64,000 nt of DNA from Sphingobacterium corticibacterium (GCF_004208525.1 NZ_SGIT01000001.1:806001-870000); one strand, 5' to 3'. Shown: positions 1 to 9,067, numbered from the stretch's first letter. The notes: generated by a model not told the origin, from the letters alone. Translations and numbers: made by a program.

Positions 1-28
1 TTGCTATATTTATAGAAGAACGATATAG

Positions 29-913
29 ATGATGAATAAGCAACGGTTTTTAAGTTTTTTGGAGTTTGAGAAGCGTTATTCCTCCCATACCATTTTGGCT
101 TATGCGTTGGAAATAGATCGTTTTCTCCACTTTCTATCAACCGAAGAAATCGTTTTTGAAGAGGTAGACTATCGGGTTATTCGACATTATTTGGCGGTAA
201 TGAAAGAGAACGGTAGACAAGCTTCTAGTATTAACCGATCTATATCGTCCTTGCGTTCTTTTTATAAGTTTCTAGTCAGGGAAGGCGTTGTAACTTCAAG
301 CCCTATGCAGTTGGTGCACGCACTTAAAACACCCCGGAAATTACCTGTGGTAGTCGAGCAGGAAAAAATAGTCGAATTGTTAGATAGGGGGGCAATGGAT
401 TCGGAAAGCTTTGAGGAAGCACGTGACTTTATTATTTTAGAGTTATTGTTTGGCACGGGTATAAGACTTTCGGAATTGCTTGCGATTCAAGAACGCGATA
501 TTGATACCTATAATCGGAGGATACGCATATTTGGAAAGCGGGGTAAAGAAAGGTTAGTGCCTGTACACCAAACACTGTTGGAAGAAATCAGACGCTATTT
601 AATATTGAAATATGCACAAGATTTTAAAAACAAATCAACCTATTTAATCGTTACCAAAGAAGGAAAGCAGGCTTATCGTTCCTTGATTTATCGGACAGTA
701 CGGCAATATCTAGGGCGTATTACCTCTCAGCAGAAAAAAAGTCCGCATGTATTACGACATACCTTTGCTACGACACTTTTGAATAATGGAGCGGATTTAA
801 ATGCCATCAAGGAATTACTGGGACACGCTGGTTTAGCGGCAACACAAGTTTATACGCATAACTCTGTAGAAAGATTAAAATCTATTTATAAACAAGCCCA
901 TCCAAAGGCTTAA
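29..913 (+). CDS. xerC: Tyrosine site-specific recombinase, XerC/XerD type
   Basis: This is a cytoplasmic tyrosine recombinase of the Xer family, which resolves chromosome dimers at dif. The N-terminal SAM-like DNA-binding domain covers about residues 5-90 and the catalytic domain about 105-290. The visible catalytic set is complete: R146 in GTGIRLSEL, a lysine near 170-173 in GKRGKER, H240 and R243 in HVLRHTF, H266 in LLGHAG and the nucleophile Y275 in TQVYTH. The 294 aa length is normal for XerC/D. It starts with two consecutive ATGs. The stop lies 15 bp before the start of hpf, so the two are probably co-transcribed; in Bacteroidota this pair commonly follows rpsU, which would lie just outside the window. 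The choice of XerC over XerD is by context only. Confidence 0.9.
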   Translation: MMNKQRFLSFLEFEKRYSSHTILAYALEIDRFLHFLSTEEIVFEEVDYRVIRHYLAVMKENGRQASSINRSISSLRSFYKFLVREGVVTSSPMQLVHALKTPRKLPVVVEQEKIVELLDRGAMDSESFEEARDFIILELLFGTGIRLSELLAIQERDIDTYNRRIRIFGKRGKERLVPVHQTLLEEIRRYLILKYAQDFKNKSTYLIVTKEGKQAYRSLIYRTVRQYLGRITSQQKKSPHVLRHTFATTLLNNGADLNAIKELLGHAGLAATQVYTHNSVERLKSIYKQAHPKA

Positions 914-918
914 AAAAA

Positions 919-924
919 AGGAGG
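919..924 (+). promoter_or_regulatory. Consensus Shine-Dalgarno of hpf
   Basis: AGGAGG sits 4 bases before the hpf ATG, within an A-rich stretch. Most genes in this window have no Shine-Dalgarno sequence, as is usual in Bacteroidota, so a perfect one is notable. It fixes the hpf start at 929. Confidence 0.75.
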
Positions 925-928
925 AAAA

Positions 929-1273
929 ATGAACATTACTGTGCAATCTATCAAGTTTGATGCTGATCAAAAATTAGTTGATTTTATCAAAAAGAGAACA
1001 GCTAAGTTAGAACAGTTTTTGGACAACATCATCGAGAGCGTATGTTATCTTCGTTTGGAAAACGTAGACGATGAAGCCAACAAAGTGGTGGAATTGAAGA
1101 TGAACATACCTGGAAACCAATTATTTGCCAAAGCACAGGCGAAAAGTTTCGAAGAAGCAACTGATCTTGCCGTAGAATCACTACGACGACAGATCAATAA
1201 ACATAAGACGAAAACCAGGACAGCAGTAAGTAATCACAAGGAGTTATTGAGTAATCCGGAAGAGGAATTTTAA
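929..1273 (+). CDS. hpf: Ribosome hibernation-promoting factor, short form
   Basis: This is a HPF/RaiA/YfiA family protein, which binds the 30S decoding region in stationary phase and inactivates ribosomes. The single beta-alpha-beta-beta-beta-alpha domain fills the 114 residues; the basic helix near the C-terminus (EEATDLAVESLRRQINKHK) is typical. No C-terminal dimerisation domain is present, so it is the short form. It follows xerC by 15 bp and is preceded by a perfect AGGAGG. A strong terminator lies directly downstream, so xerC-hpf ends here. The last residues are a variable acidic tail. Confidence 0.9.
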   Translation: MNITVQSIKFDADQKLVDFIKKRTAKLEQFLDNIIESVCYLRLENVDDEANKVVELKMNIPGNQLFAKAQAKSFEEATDLAVESLRRQINKHKTKTRTAVSNHKELLSNPEEEF

Positions 1274-1296
1274 AAGAAACAAATCAAAAAAGAGAG

Positions 1297-1324
1297 AAGC
1301 TGATCGAGAGATCAGCTTTTTTTA
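1297..1324 (+). terminator. Rho-independent terminator after hpf
   Basis: The stem AAGCTGATC / GATCAGCTT (nine base pairs, GAGA loop) is followed by a run of T residues. It lies 23 bp after the hpf stop codon. Confidence 0.85.
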
Positions 1325-1344
1325 TATATTTTGCAACTAATTTA

Positions 1345-1376
1345 TTTGGATTGAATCTGAATAACATCTATATTTG
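1345..1376 (+). promoter_or_regulatory. Consensus Bacteroidota promoter upstream of the 1397 gene
   Basis: TTTG at 1345-1348, a 20 bp spacer and TATATTTG at 1369-1376 match the Bacteroidota -33/-7 consensus exactly. The predicted start point is about 10-15 bases before the ATG at 1397. Confidence 0.75.
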
Positions 1377-1396
1377 CTCAGCGAATTTTAACAACG

Positions 1397-1759
1397 ATGA
1401 TCTGTCCATTAGCACACGTAGAAGAAGTATTCAAAACAGCACACGGAACCGTGTACCAATGTAGTCGAAAAAACTGCTATTGGCTCGAATTTCAACATAC
1501 TACAACGGCCTTTAAGATTTCTGATTTCTTTCTATTAAAAAAACGTGTAGATGGGATGGATATTGCGCGTATGTTGGCAGATACTTCCCGTGCTGCCGAT
1601 TTTGAAATTATGATGCCTCACCGTACAGAAAGGTGTTTTATTCTTTCCGTTCAGGATATTCTAAATTTAAAGGAAATTTTGGCTGGAGCAAAGTTCATGA
1701 TAGAGCTAAACAGCGAAATAAAGAAGATCCTTCGTAAGGATGCTTTGCTTGTTATCTAG
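1397..1759 (+). CDS. Small conserved-looking protein of unknown function
   Basis: I do not firmly recognise this 120 aa protein. It resembles the small Bacteroidota-specific DUF6686-type proteins, but this is a memory-based suggestion. Visible features are Cys3, and a Cys22-x4-Cys27 pair in YQCSRKNCYWLEF, followed by a mixed alpha/beta body and a helical C-terminus (about 85-115). There is no signal peptide or membrane segment, so it should be cytoplasmic. It has its own consensus promoter, is monocistronic, and lies upstream of ferritin on the same strand. The Cys pair and the ferritin neighbour might hint at metal or redox function, but nothing in the sequence proves it. Confidence 0.7.
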   Translation: MICPLAHVEEVFKTAHGTVYQCSRKNCYWLEFQHTTTAFKISDFFLLKKRVDGMDIARMLADTSRAADFEIMMPHRTERCFILSVQDILNLKEILAGAKFMIELNSEIKKILRKDALLVI

Positions 1760-1860
1760 TCTTTTAATTGTACTGATTCTAAACAAGTTAAGTCGGACGA
1801 GCTGTAATTTAGACTTAATTTGTATTGTATTTTCTTTATCCATTTTGAGTTTTCTTGGTT

Positions 1861-1868
1861 TATCTTTG
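1861..1868 (+). promoter_or_regulatory. -7 box TATCTTTG of the ferritin gene
   Basis: TATCTTTG matches TAnnTTTG and lies 67 bp before the ferritin ATG at 1936. No well-spaced -33 TTTG is visible, so only the -7 element is supported. It also argues that the open frame extending upstream to 1855 is not translated. Confidence 0.5.
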
Positions 1869-1935
1869 TACAAACAATGTGGGGAATACATTGTTGTTTA
1901 TTAAAGTATATAAGATTATATTAAGCAAGATAAAT

Positions 1936-2463
1936 ATGAAAGACCTATTGAAATTGAAATCTTCGTTATCTGAGGAGATAGAAAATATATTAAATGCACA
2001 GGTAAAAGTAGAAGCACACGCATCCGCACTTTATTTAGCAATGTCTTCCTGGTGTGACGATCAAGGGTTGGATAATTCTGCAACTTTTTTTGCTAAACAA
2101 GCAGACGAAGAGCGAGAGCATATGTTGAAGTTATTTAACTATATCAATAACCGCGGAGGACGTGCGATCTCTCCTGAGATTACAAATATACCGGTTGACT
2201 TCGAATCTTTTCGTGGCGTGTTTGAGCAAACATTGGAGCAGGAAATGCATGTTACCGAACAGTTTAATAACATAGCAGACAAATGTATGAAGCTGAAAGA
2301 TTATGTTACATTTAATTTCGTACAATGGTTCTTAGAAGAACAAGTAGAAGAAGAATATGTGGCGCGCCGTATTTTAGAATTGTTTGATGTGATTGGCGAA
2401 GAAGGTACTGGTCGTTGGGAAATAGATAAGCATTTAGTTAAAGTAACATTTGACGGAGAATAA
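1936..2463 (+). CDS. ftnA: Bacterial non-heme ferritin
   Basis: Ferritin stores iron as a ferric mineral core in a 24-subunit cytoplasmic shell. The protein from the ATG at 1936 is 175 aa, close to the usual length. The four-helix bundle and ferroxidase ligands are visible: a Glu in the first helix (KVEAHASALY, E26), the EEREHM motif of the second helix (Glu and His ligands), EQEMHVTEQ in the third, and LEEQVEEE in the fourth. The frame stays open back to 1855, but that region overlaps the -7 box and gives a non-ferritin N-terminus, so 1936 is chosen. No haem-binding Met of bacterioferritin is apparent. A terminator follows; the gene is probably monocistronic. Confidence 0.93.
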   Translation: MKDLLKLKSSLSEEIENILNAQVKVEAHASALYLAMSSWCDDQGLDNSATFFAKQADEEREHMLKLFNYINNRGGRAISPEITNIPVDFESFRGVFEQTLEQEMHVTEQFNNIADKCMKLKDYVTFNFVQWFLEEQVEEEYVARRILELFDVIGEEGTGRWEIDKHLVKVTFDGE

Positions 2464-2483
2464 TTCCAGAAAAAATTACATAG

Positions 2484-2521
2484 GCGGGTCATTTCAATAG
2501 GAGATGACCCGCTTTTCTTTT
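2484..2521 (+). terminator. Rho-independent terminator after ferritin
   Basis: GCGGGTCAT (2484-2492) pairs with ATGACCCGC (2504-2512) across an 11-base loop, followed by TTTTCTTTT. Confidence 0.85.
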
Positions 2522-2574
2522 ATTGAATTTCATTTTTTTTGTATATTGACACAAATGCGTAAACGTTAGTTTTT

Positions 2575-5328
2575 GTGGAACATCATCGGTATCTTATATT
2601 TCTGATTGCGACGCTCTTTTTTGTTGGGCTAGGTTCGATTGGAGCAAAAGCCCAGACCGAACCACGGCAGATTCAGGGATTTGTAGTGGATACTGTTGGA
2701 ACAAGACTAAAAGGTGTTACCATACGATTGACAAGCACACGTGATACAATTACCGTAATAAGTTCCAATGCAGGATATTATCGTTTTAAAGATATAAGGG
2801 GGGTGGATATTCGGTTGTCTTATAGTATGTTGGGGCATCAAATTGTGAACAGAACGCTGTCATCTAAAAACTTGTCCAGCTTTATCGTGATGCCGAATGT
2901 CGTGCTTCGGCCACAGAGCTCATTAATCGAGGGAGTGTATGTGTTAAAAACTATTCCGGTCGTCTATGCAGGTGACACCGTTCAATATAATATGGATGCG
3001 TTTACTTTTCGGTCGAATTCCCTTTTAGAGGAGGCGTTGAAGCAGTTGCCGGGGATCCAGGTTTCGCGCGACGGAACCGTCTATGCACAAGGAAAGCCCA
3101 TTTCATCCGTACAGGTAGACGGTCGGAAATTCTTCGGAGGTGATGTTTTGACGGCAACACGCAATTTGCCTGCGGATTTTATCAAGAGTATTCAGATATT
3201 AAACTATCGCAACGAGCTTTCTGCCGATAAGCGTTTTACAACGGAAGAACCGGAGAAAATTTTGAATATCGTTCTTAAGGAGGATCGTAAGCGTATTTCC
3301 TTTGGTCAATTGACCGCTGGTGTCGGAACCAGGGAACGCTATATCGGTAGTGCAGGCATTAATCGTTTTGACGATGGACAGGAGTTTTCGTTGGTAGGTT
3401 CTATAAACAATACAAACACAAGTTTATTCTCTTTTGGATCACCAACCGGGATGGGAGAGCGGGAGAAATCACTTTTTGATGTTAATGATTTTGTAGATCC
3501 TACGGATGGTCTCAATAATATACGGTCATTAGGGTTTAGCTTTTCAGATAATTTAGCAGAAAACACACAATTTAACGCTAATTACAGCTTTACACGAAAG
3601 AAAAATTTTACGGAAGGAAATTCCATACTGCATTCGGATTATCTTAGAAACCGGATTTCTAATGAGGAAAATTATGATATAACAAACGATGATAATTTTC
3701 ATAGACTTAGAGCGGAACTCAAACATCGGTTCCAAAATCAAGATGTATTAGAAATAAAGCCGGTTTTTTCCTATAGTAGGGTATATGTTTGGAATAACCG
3801 AAAGAGACAGGTTAACAATAATAGAATAACCAATAGAGGAACTTATCAAGATTCATCCTATCAGCGAAATCCTAATTTAGATATTGACATGCTATATGCC
3901 AAATCATTCCAAAAACCAGGTAGAAAGTTATTAGGAAGTGTTTCGCTTAACTTTAATAGCCAACGTAAACTAGAAGACGTGCTCGATCGCTATGTCTCTG
4001 TAGATTCGACACCTATAGATCCAATACATAGCTTGTTTGAGCAGCGATATTTTATACAACAGCGAAACGGAACAGATGGTGTGAGGGCGTCGGTGTCTTT
4101 CGTTGAGCCTTTCTCTGCATACAGTACATTAGAGTTTTTGTACAATTATGAATTAACGGATATGACCACACAGCGAATCGTGGAAGATAAGCTTAAATCG
4201 GAGGAACTTGGCTATTTCTTCTACGTGGATTCATTAGGGGTGAACTATAATTACCGTTTTCGAAATAGCCGCATGGGATTGAATTATTTGTATACACCCC
4301 ACAAAACCTTCCGGGCAAATATTGGATTTGCGGTGCAGCCCGTAAAATTGAGCAGTTTCCTTCCACGGGAAGATATGCAGTATACGTATGAAAATGTTAA
4401 CCTAGTGCCTACGGCAGGGTTTAAATGGCGGTTAAATGAGGAAACTGATTGGAGTGTTGATTACGTAGGTAAAAATAATCAACCTAATCTCTTACATATC
4501 ATCCCGATCAGGGATAACAGTAACTCGCAAAATATTATCGTCGGAAATCCAGAATTAAAAGCCGAATTTTCAAACCGAATTAGTACGACGTTACGAAAAT
4601 TCGTAACGTCCCGAGGACAGTATTTTGAAACCAATTTTGCGTACAATTATGTAGCTAACAAAATTGTATCTGATAAAACTGCAATTTCCGGCTCTACTAT
4701 CCAGGAAACCACATTCAAAAATACAGATGGTTATTATGATATTAAATGGTATTATCTCTTCAACACACCTCTGTTTAATGAGAATGTACAATTGGATATT
4801 AGTGGAAACACGGATTATTATAATAATTTGTCGTATGTGAACGACCAACGAAATACGACCAGGCAATTCATATACTCCCAGTCTGCTCAACTGCGTTATA
4901 GCTGGAACGATTATTTTGAATCCATGTTTAATGCGAATTATCTTTTAAATAATGCGAGTTATACGTGGCCTTACACGACGAAAATTACCGGACATAGCTT
5001 ATTGGCAAGTGCGGCTACCAAAAGCTATTTGGGAGAACATGTAACGTTAGGTGCGGAGATGTCACAACGATTCAATGCTGGGTATGCCAGCAGTTTTATG
5101 AATATCAATCCGACGATCATCAATGCCTATCTGGAGTTTTCTTTTTTGCATAATAAGCGGGCATTGCTACGCTTACAGGGGTTCGATTTGTTGGATCAGA
5201 ATAAAAATATGGGTACGTACAGCGAATACGTAGGTAATGATGTATATGAGGCACGAAATAATCGGCTTGGGCGTTATTTTATGGTTACATTAAACATGCG
5301 TTTACAGAAGTATCCCAAAAAAAGATAG
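2575..5328 (+). CDS. Outer-membrane beta-barrel protein with carboxypeptidase-like and plug domains
   Basis: This 917 aa protein resembles the Bacteroidota TonB-receptor-like outer-membrane barrels (OMP_b-brl_3 type). A signal peptide covers about residues 1-26 (cleavage after AKA). A carboxypeptidase-regulatory-like domain follows (about 33-105, starting IQGFVVDTVGTRLKGV). A plug-like region comes next (about 145-215, LLEEALKQLPGIQVSRDG and VQVDGRKFFGGD), then a long barrel rich in alternating aromatic residues. The substrate is unknown; no SusD partner is adjacent. The start is GTG at 2575; the nearest upstream ATG (2555) runs into a stop after four codons. The next gene begins 2 bp after the stop, so it heads a three-gene operon with two oxidoreductases. 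Confidence 0.85.
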   Translation: MEHHRYLIFLIATLFFVGLGSIGAKAQTEPRQIQGFVVDTVGTRLKGVTIRLTSTRDTITVISSNAGYYRFKDIRGVDIRLSYSMLGHQIVNRTLSSKNLSSFIVMPNVVLRPQSSLIEGVYVLKTIPVVYAGDTVQYNMDAFTFRSNSLLEEALKQLPGIQVSRDGTVYAQGKPISSVQVDGRKFFGGDVLTATRNLPADFIKSIQILNYRNELSADKRFTTEEPEKILNIVLKEDRKRISFGQLTAGVGTRERYIGSAGINRFDDGQEFSLVGSINNTNTSLFSFGSPTGMGEREKSLFDVNDFVDPTDGLNNIRSLGFSFSDNLAENTQFNANYSFTRKKNFTEGNSILHSDYLRNRISNEENYDITNDDNFHRLRAELKHRFQNQDVLEIKPVFSYSRVYVWNNRKRQVNNNRITNRGTYQDSSYQRNPNLDIDMLYAKSFQKPGRKLLGSVSLNFNSQRKLEDVLDRYVSVDSTPIDPIHSLFEQRYFIQQRNGTDGVRASVSFVEPFSAYSTLEFLYNYELTDMTTQRIVEDKLKSEELGYFFYVDSLGVNYNYRFRNSRMGLNYLYTPHKTFRANIGFAVQPVKLSSFLPREDMQYTYENVNLVPTAGFKWRLNEETDWSVDYVGKNNQPNLLHIIPIRDNSNSQNIIVGNPELKAEFSNRISTTLRKFVTSRGQYFETNFAYNYVANKIVSDKTAISGSTIQETTFKNTDGYYDIKWYYLFNTPLFNENVQLDISGNTDYYNNLSYVNDQRNTTRQFIYSQSAQLRYSWNDYFESMFNANYLLNNASYTWPYTTKITGHSLLASAATKSYLGEHVTLGAEMSQRFNAGYASSFMNINPTIINAYLEFSFLHNKRALLRLQGFDLLDQNKNMGTYSEYVGNDVYEARNNRLGRYFMVTLNMRLQKYPKKR

Positions 5329-5330
5329 GT

Positions 5331-6302
5331 ATGAAAGCTATTGTTATAACGAAAGCAGGTGGTCCGGAGGTTTTAGAGCTGCAAGAGCGAGCTATTCCCA
5401 CAATAGCGAAAAATGAAGTATTGATACAGGTAAACGCAGCGGGAATAAACCGTCCGGATATTTTTCAGCGAAAAGGAAATTATCCAGCGCCAGTAGGTGT
5501 GGTGGAGGATATTCCAGGACTGGAGGTGGCCGGGGTTGTTGTTGAGGTAGGTACGGCAGTAACATTGTGGAAAGTCGGAGACAACGTATGTTGTCTCGTG
5601 GCGGGAGGTGGATATGCGGAATATGTTGCGGCTCATCAGGAGATGTGTCTTCAGATTCCAGAAGGGGTCAGCTTTGAAGAAGCGGCAGTATTACCAGAAA
5701 CCGTGTATACCGTCTGGGACAATGTGTTTCGACGGGGGGCTTTGCGGGAAGGAGAGACGCTGTTGGTTCATGGTGGAGCGGGTGGAATTGGGAGCACGGC
5801 CATACAGCTCGCAAAAGCATTTGGAGCACGGGTGCTGACGACGGTTAGCACAGCGGAAAAGGAAAGGTATTGTCGACAATTAGGGGCCGATAAGGTCGTC
5901 AATTATCGAGATAGTGATTTTCAAGAGGTGCTGCGGACGGAGAATGTGCATGTCATATTAGACAGTATTGGCGGTGATTATTTCCAGAAAAACCTAGACT
6001 TGTTAGCGGCAGACGGTCGCTTGATTTATATCAATGCGATGAAAGGACATAAGGTAGAGCTTCATATTTTAAAATTAATGCAAAAACGTATCCTCTTGAC
6101 CGGAAGTACATTGCGTGCTCGGGATCTTTCTTTCAAAATCCCGCTAACACGGGATGTACACCAATATGTTTGGCCACTCATCGGAAAATCATTCCAACCA
6201 CAATTGTCTAAAGTATTTCCCATGAGCGATGCTTCAACAGCCCATGAATGGATGGAGAATGGGGCGTTTTTAGGTAAACTTGCGTTGAAATTTAAGAAAT
6301 AA
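5331..6302 (+). CDS. Zinc-free NAD(P)H:quinone oxidoreductase, zeta-crystallin/PIG3 type
   Basis: This belongs to the medium-chain dehydrogenase superfamily, quinone-reductase branch. The GroES-like N-terminal domain spans about residues 1-125, including the typical AAGINRPDIFQRKGNYP segment. The Rossmann NADPH-binding motif GGAGGIG lies at 148-154, followed by the C-terminal catalytic fold. No structural-zinc cysteine cluster is visible, as expected for the QOR/PIG3 group. The 323 aa length is typical. It would reduce quinones or other small electrophiles in the cytoplasm. It begins 2 bp after the barrel gene and ends 4 bp before the next gene, implying translational coupling. The natural substrate is not deducible. 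Confidence 0.9.
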   Translation: MKAIVITKAGGPEVLELQERAIPTIAKNEVLIQVNAAGINRPDIFQRKGNYPAPVGVVEDIPGLEVAGVVVEVGTAVTLWKVGDNVCCLVAGGGYAEYVAAHQEMCLQIPEGVSFEEAAVLPETVYTVWDNVFRRGALREGETLLVHGGAGGIGSTAIQLAKAFGARVLTTVSTAEKERYCRQLGADKVVNYRDSDFQEVLRTENVHVILDSIGGDYFQKNLDLLAADGRLIYINAMKGHKVELHILKLMQKRILLTGSTLRARDLSFKIPLTRDVHQYVWPLIGKSFQPQLSKVFPMSDASTAHEWMENGAFLGKLALKFKK

Positions 6303-6306
6303 AAAT

Positions 6307-7287
6307 ATGGAAACTATAAAGTGGGGTATGATTGGCGTTGGTGAGGTAACAGAAATGAAGAGCGGACCGGCTTTTTATAAAACACCTCATTCTTGCTTAT
6401 TAGCAGTTACTTCCCGCACGAAAGAGAAAGCAGAAGATTATGCGTTACGACATGGAGTGCCTAAAGTATACGAAGGTGTGCCAGCATTATTGGCTGACCC
6501 AGATATTGATATTGTTTACATTGCGACACCTCCCAGTACACATAAAGAATATGCATTACAGGCGATACAAGCCGGAAAGCCCGTATACGTGGAAAAACCG
6601 ATGGCAATGTCACTCGCGGAAGCTAGAGAGATGCACGATGCAGCTAAACAAAAGGGAGTATCCCTATTTGTGGCTTTTTATCGTCGGGCATTACCCTATT
6701 TTTCACAGGTTAAACAATGGATCGATGAGGGGAAAATCGGTAAAATATTAACGGTATCGGTGAGATTGGTACGTGCGCCCAGTCTTTCGGATTTAAATAC
6801 CGATATGCATACATGGCGCATTAAAAAGGAAATAGGAGGCGAGGGATATTTTGTCGATATGGCCCCTCATACCCTCGATATAGTAGATTATATGATAAGT
6901 CCGATAGCAGACGTAAACGGCTATGCCATCAATCTCGCCAAAAATTATGAGGTGCCGGATAGCGTTTGTGCTAGCTGGCAGCATGACAATGGCGTGCTGG
7001 GGACAGGTATATGGACGTTTTCGGGAATTCAGGAAACGGCAGAAGACCAAATCATCATCACCGGAACCACCGGGGAGATACGCTTTAGCACCTTTGATTT
7101 CTCACCAATAACATGGATAACACCATCGGGTACCCAATTTTTTGACTTTGAAAAACCAGCACATATCCAACAAGCCCTAATAGAATCCATTGTAAAAGAG
7201 TTACGAGGAGAAGGACATTGTCTTTCAACAGGAGAGAGTGCCTTACGGACAACAGCAGTAATAGAGAAGATTTTGTCTACAATTTAA
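6307..7287 (+). CDS. Gfo/Idh/MocA family oxidoreductase
   Basis: This is a 326 aa NAD(P)-dependent dehydrogenase of the glucose-fructose oxidoreductase / inositol dehydrogenase family. The N-terminal Rossmann domain starts with MIGVGEVTE, a variant of GxGxxG/A, and the family EKP motif is at residues 96-98. The C-terminal alpha/beta domain includes VDMAPHTLDIVDY, which carries the Asp/His pair usual in the active site. The family acts on sugars or related polyols; the substrate here is unknown. It is the last gene of the 2575-7287 operon. Its 3' end overlaps the 3' end of the opposing NTF2-like gene by 11 bp, so shared or antisense termination is likely. Confidence 0.9.
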   Translation: METIKWGMIGVGEVTEMKSGPAFYKTPHSCLLAVTSRTKEKAEDYALRHGVPKVYEGVPALLADPDIDIVYIATPPSTHKEYALQAIQAGKPVYVEKPMAMSLAEAREMHDAAKQKGVSLFVAFYRRALPYFSQVKQWIDEGKIGKILTVSVRLVRAPSLSDLNTDMHTWRIKKEIGGEGYFVDMAPHTLDIVDYMISPIADVNGYAINLAKNYEVPDSVCASWQHDNGVLGTGIWTFSGIQETAEDQIIITGTTGEIRFSTFDFSPITWITPSGTQFFDFEKPAHIQQALIESIVKELRGEGHCLSTGESALRTTAVIEKILSTI

Positions 7288-7726
7288 ACGCTTGCCGTCC
7301 AAGAAGCTGCCAACCATCATTCGATTTCACCCATGTCAGCATAATGCCTAACCGGATACTTGCCGGACCTTTTCCCGGGTCATTCGTTTTGGCGCTCAAT
7401 GTATGGCGAACAATGGCGGTATTATCTTGCACATCCACCGTTTGGTCAGTCGTTTGAATTTCTTCAAAAACAGAAGCCCCGGAAATAAGTGTTTGTACAA
7501 ACTGCTCTTTTGTTTCGATTGTTCCACTGGAATGGCCATAGCTAAGCTTGTCGGAGGCAAGTTTATTTAATATCTGTGCATTAGGCTTTAACATGACGTC
7601 AATAAGTGCTTTTGTAGCCGTTTCCACGGCTTGGGAAGTACTTTTTTCCTGTGCACCTGCTTCGGAAAGAACAGCTGTCATGATAATGGTCAGCATAACT
7701 AACGATACTCTATTATATAACATCAT
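7277..7726 (-). CDS. Secreted NTF2-like (DUF4440/SnoaL-type) protein
   Basis: This 149 aa protein has a signal peptide (about residues 1-25, ending EAGAQ) and then an NTF2-like fold of about 120 residues. Features of DUF4440 proteins are the early helices (ALIDVMLKPNAQILNKL), the strand-turn LSYGHSSGTIETKEQFVQTL and the terminal strands VKSNDGWQLLGRQAF. Such proteins are small alpha+beta pockets, some of them isomerases, many of unknown role. It is predicted to be periplasmic. It is convergent with the dehydrogenase gene and overlaps it by 11 bp. I cannot assign a ligand. Confidence 0.8.
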   Translation of the reverse strand: MMLYNRVSLVMLTIIMTAVLSEAGAQEKSTSQAVETATKALIDVMLKPNAQILNKLASDKLSYGHSSGTIETKEQFVQTLISGASVFEEIQTTDQTVDVQDNTAIVRHTLSAKTNDPGKGPASIRLGIMLTWVKSNDGWQLLGRQAFKL

Positions 7727-7825
7727 ATAGTGATAGTTTTATTTAGTAATCGAATTTAGGAACTCTGGTTCGATATTCCAAAAAATATGTTTACATTAAA
7801 AGTTTATTAATATGATATCAGTGTT

Positions 7826-9067
7826 ATGGAAATCAACGGCTATCAAATACCGGAAAAAACAGCAAGTTGTATTCAAATTGAAGATCAACATGGAGCCCAT
7901 AATTACCATCCATTGCCGGTAGTACTAAATAGGGGGCTTGGGGCATTCGTTTGGGATGTGGAAGACAAACGTTATTTTGATTTTCTTTCTGGTTATTCCG
8001 CAGTCAACCAAGGTCATTGCCATCCGAAGATTCTTCATGCTTTGACGGAGCAGGCAAAACAACTAACGTTAACGTCAAGAGCTTTTCATAGTGATCGTAT
8101 GGCAGAATACACGCGATATATTACACAGTATTTTGGTTATGACAAGGTATTGCCCATGAATACGGGAGTAGAAGCTGTGGAGACTGCTTTGAAATTAGCG
8201 CGTAGATGGGGCTATGCTGTAAAGGGTGTGCCGGATGGCCAGGCCAAAATTATTACGGTAGAAGGTAATTTTCATGGTCGGACTATCAATGTTATTTCCT
8301 TCAGTACAGACCCTACCGCAAAAGCGGGATTTGGTCCCTTTATGCCTGGCTATATTACTATCCCCTATAACGATCTACATGCTCTTCGTCATGCAATCGC
8401 AGATGAGGACGTCGTTGGCTTTCTGGTGGAACCTATTCAAGGAGAAGCAGGAGTATATGTGCCCGACAGTGGTTATTTGGCTGCTGCTAAAGCGCTTTGT
8501 AAAGAACACTGCGTCCTATTTATCGGGGATGAGATTCAAACCGGTTTGTCTAGAACTGGAAAATTACTGGCTTGCGACCACGAAAATGTACGTCCAGATA
8601 TTCTCATTCTGGGAAAAGCTTTGAGTGGTGGTGTTATGCCAATTTCCGCTGTTCTAGCGGATGACGAAATCATGCTGACCATAGCGCCTGGTGAACACGG
8701 ATCGACGTATGGCGGTAATCCGTTAGCTTGCGCTGTTGCTATAGCTTCACTAGAAGTACTGAAGGAAGAAAAACTTGCAGATCGTGCTGCAGAACTCGGG
8801 GCCTATTTCCGAACAGCGTTAGTTGGATTGGCACACCCCGTAATTAAACAGGTTCGGGGAAAAGGATTGCTTAATGCCATTGTCATCGAGCATCCCAGCG
8901 ATAATGCAGCTGATATTTTGTGTTTGGAACTCATGAAAAATGGCTTGTTGGCTAAGCCTACACACGGTGACAAGATACGTTTTGCGCCTCCTTTGGTGAT
9001 TACGAAAGAAGAATTGGAAGAGGCTATTGACATTATCCGTAAATCGTTGGTCGTGTTGCATACCTAA
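7826..9067 (+). CDS. rocD: Ornithine--oxo-acid transaminase
   Basis: This is a PLP-dependent class III aminotransferase that converts ornithine and 2-oxoglutarate to glutamate semialdehyde and glutamate in arginine/ornithine breakdown. The 413 aa length matches OAT. Recognisable motifs are [17 protein letters not shown] near the N-terminus, [15 protein letters not shown], the PLP-contacting [15 protein letters not shown] and the Schiff-base lysine K264 in ILGKALSGG, then [16 protein letters not shown]. The AVNQGH and NTGVEAVE motifs favour ornithine over acetylornithine or GABA aminotransferases. It appears monocistronic, between the opposing NTF2-like gene and the YceI gene. Confidence 0.93.
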   Translation: MEINGYQIPEKTASCIQIEDQHGAHNYHPLPVVLNRGLGAFVWDVEDKRYFDFLSGYSAVNQGHCHPKILHALTEQAKQLTLTSRAFHSDRMAEYTRYITQYFGYDKVLPMNTGVEAVETALKLARRWGYAVKGVPDGQAKIITVEGNFHGRTINVISFSTDPTAKAGFGPFMPGYITIPYNDLHALRHAIADEDVVGFLVEPIQGEAGVYVPDSGYLAAAKALCKEHCVLFIGDEIQTGLSRTGKLLACDHENVRPDILILGKALSGGVMPISAVLADDEIMLTIAPGEHGSTYGGNPLACAVAIASLEVLKEEKLADRAAELGAYFRTALVGLAHPVIKQVRGKGLLNAIVIEHPSDNAADILCLELMKNGLLAKPTHGDKIRFAPPLVITKEELEEAIDIIRKSLVVLHT

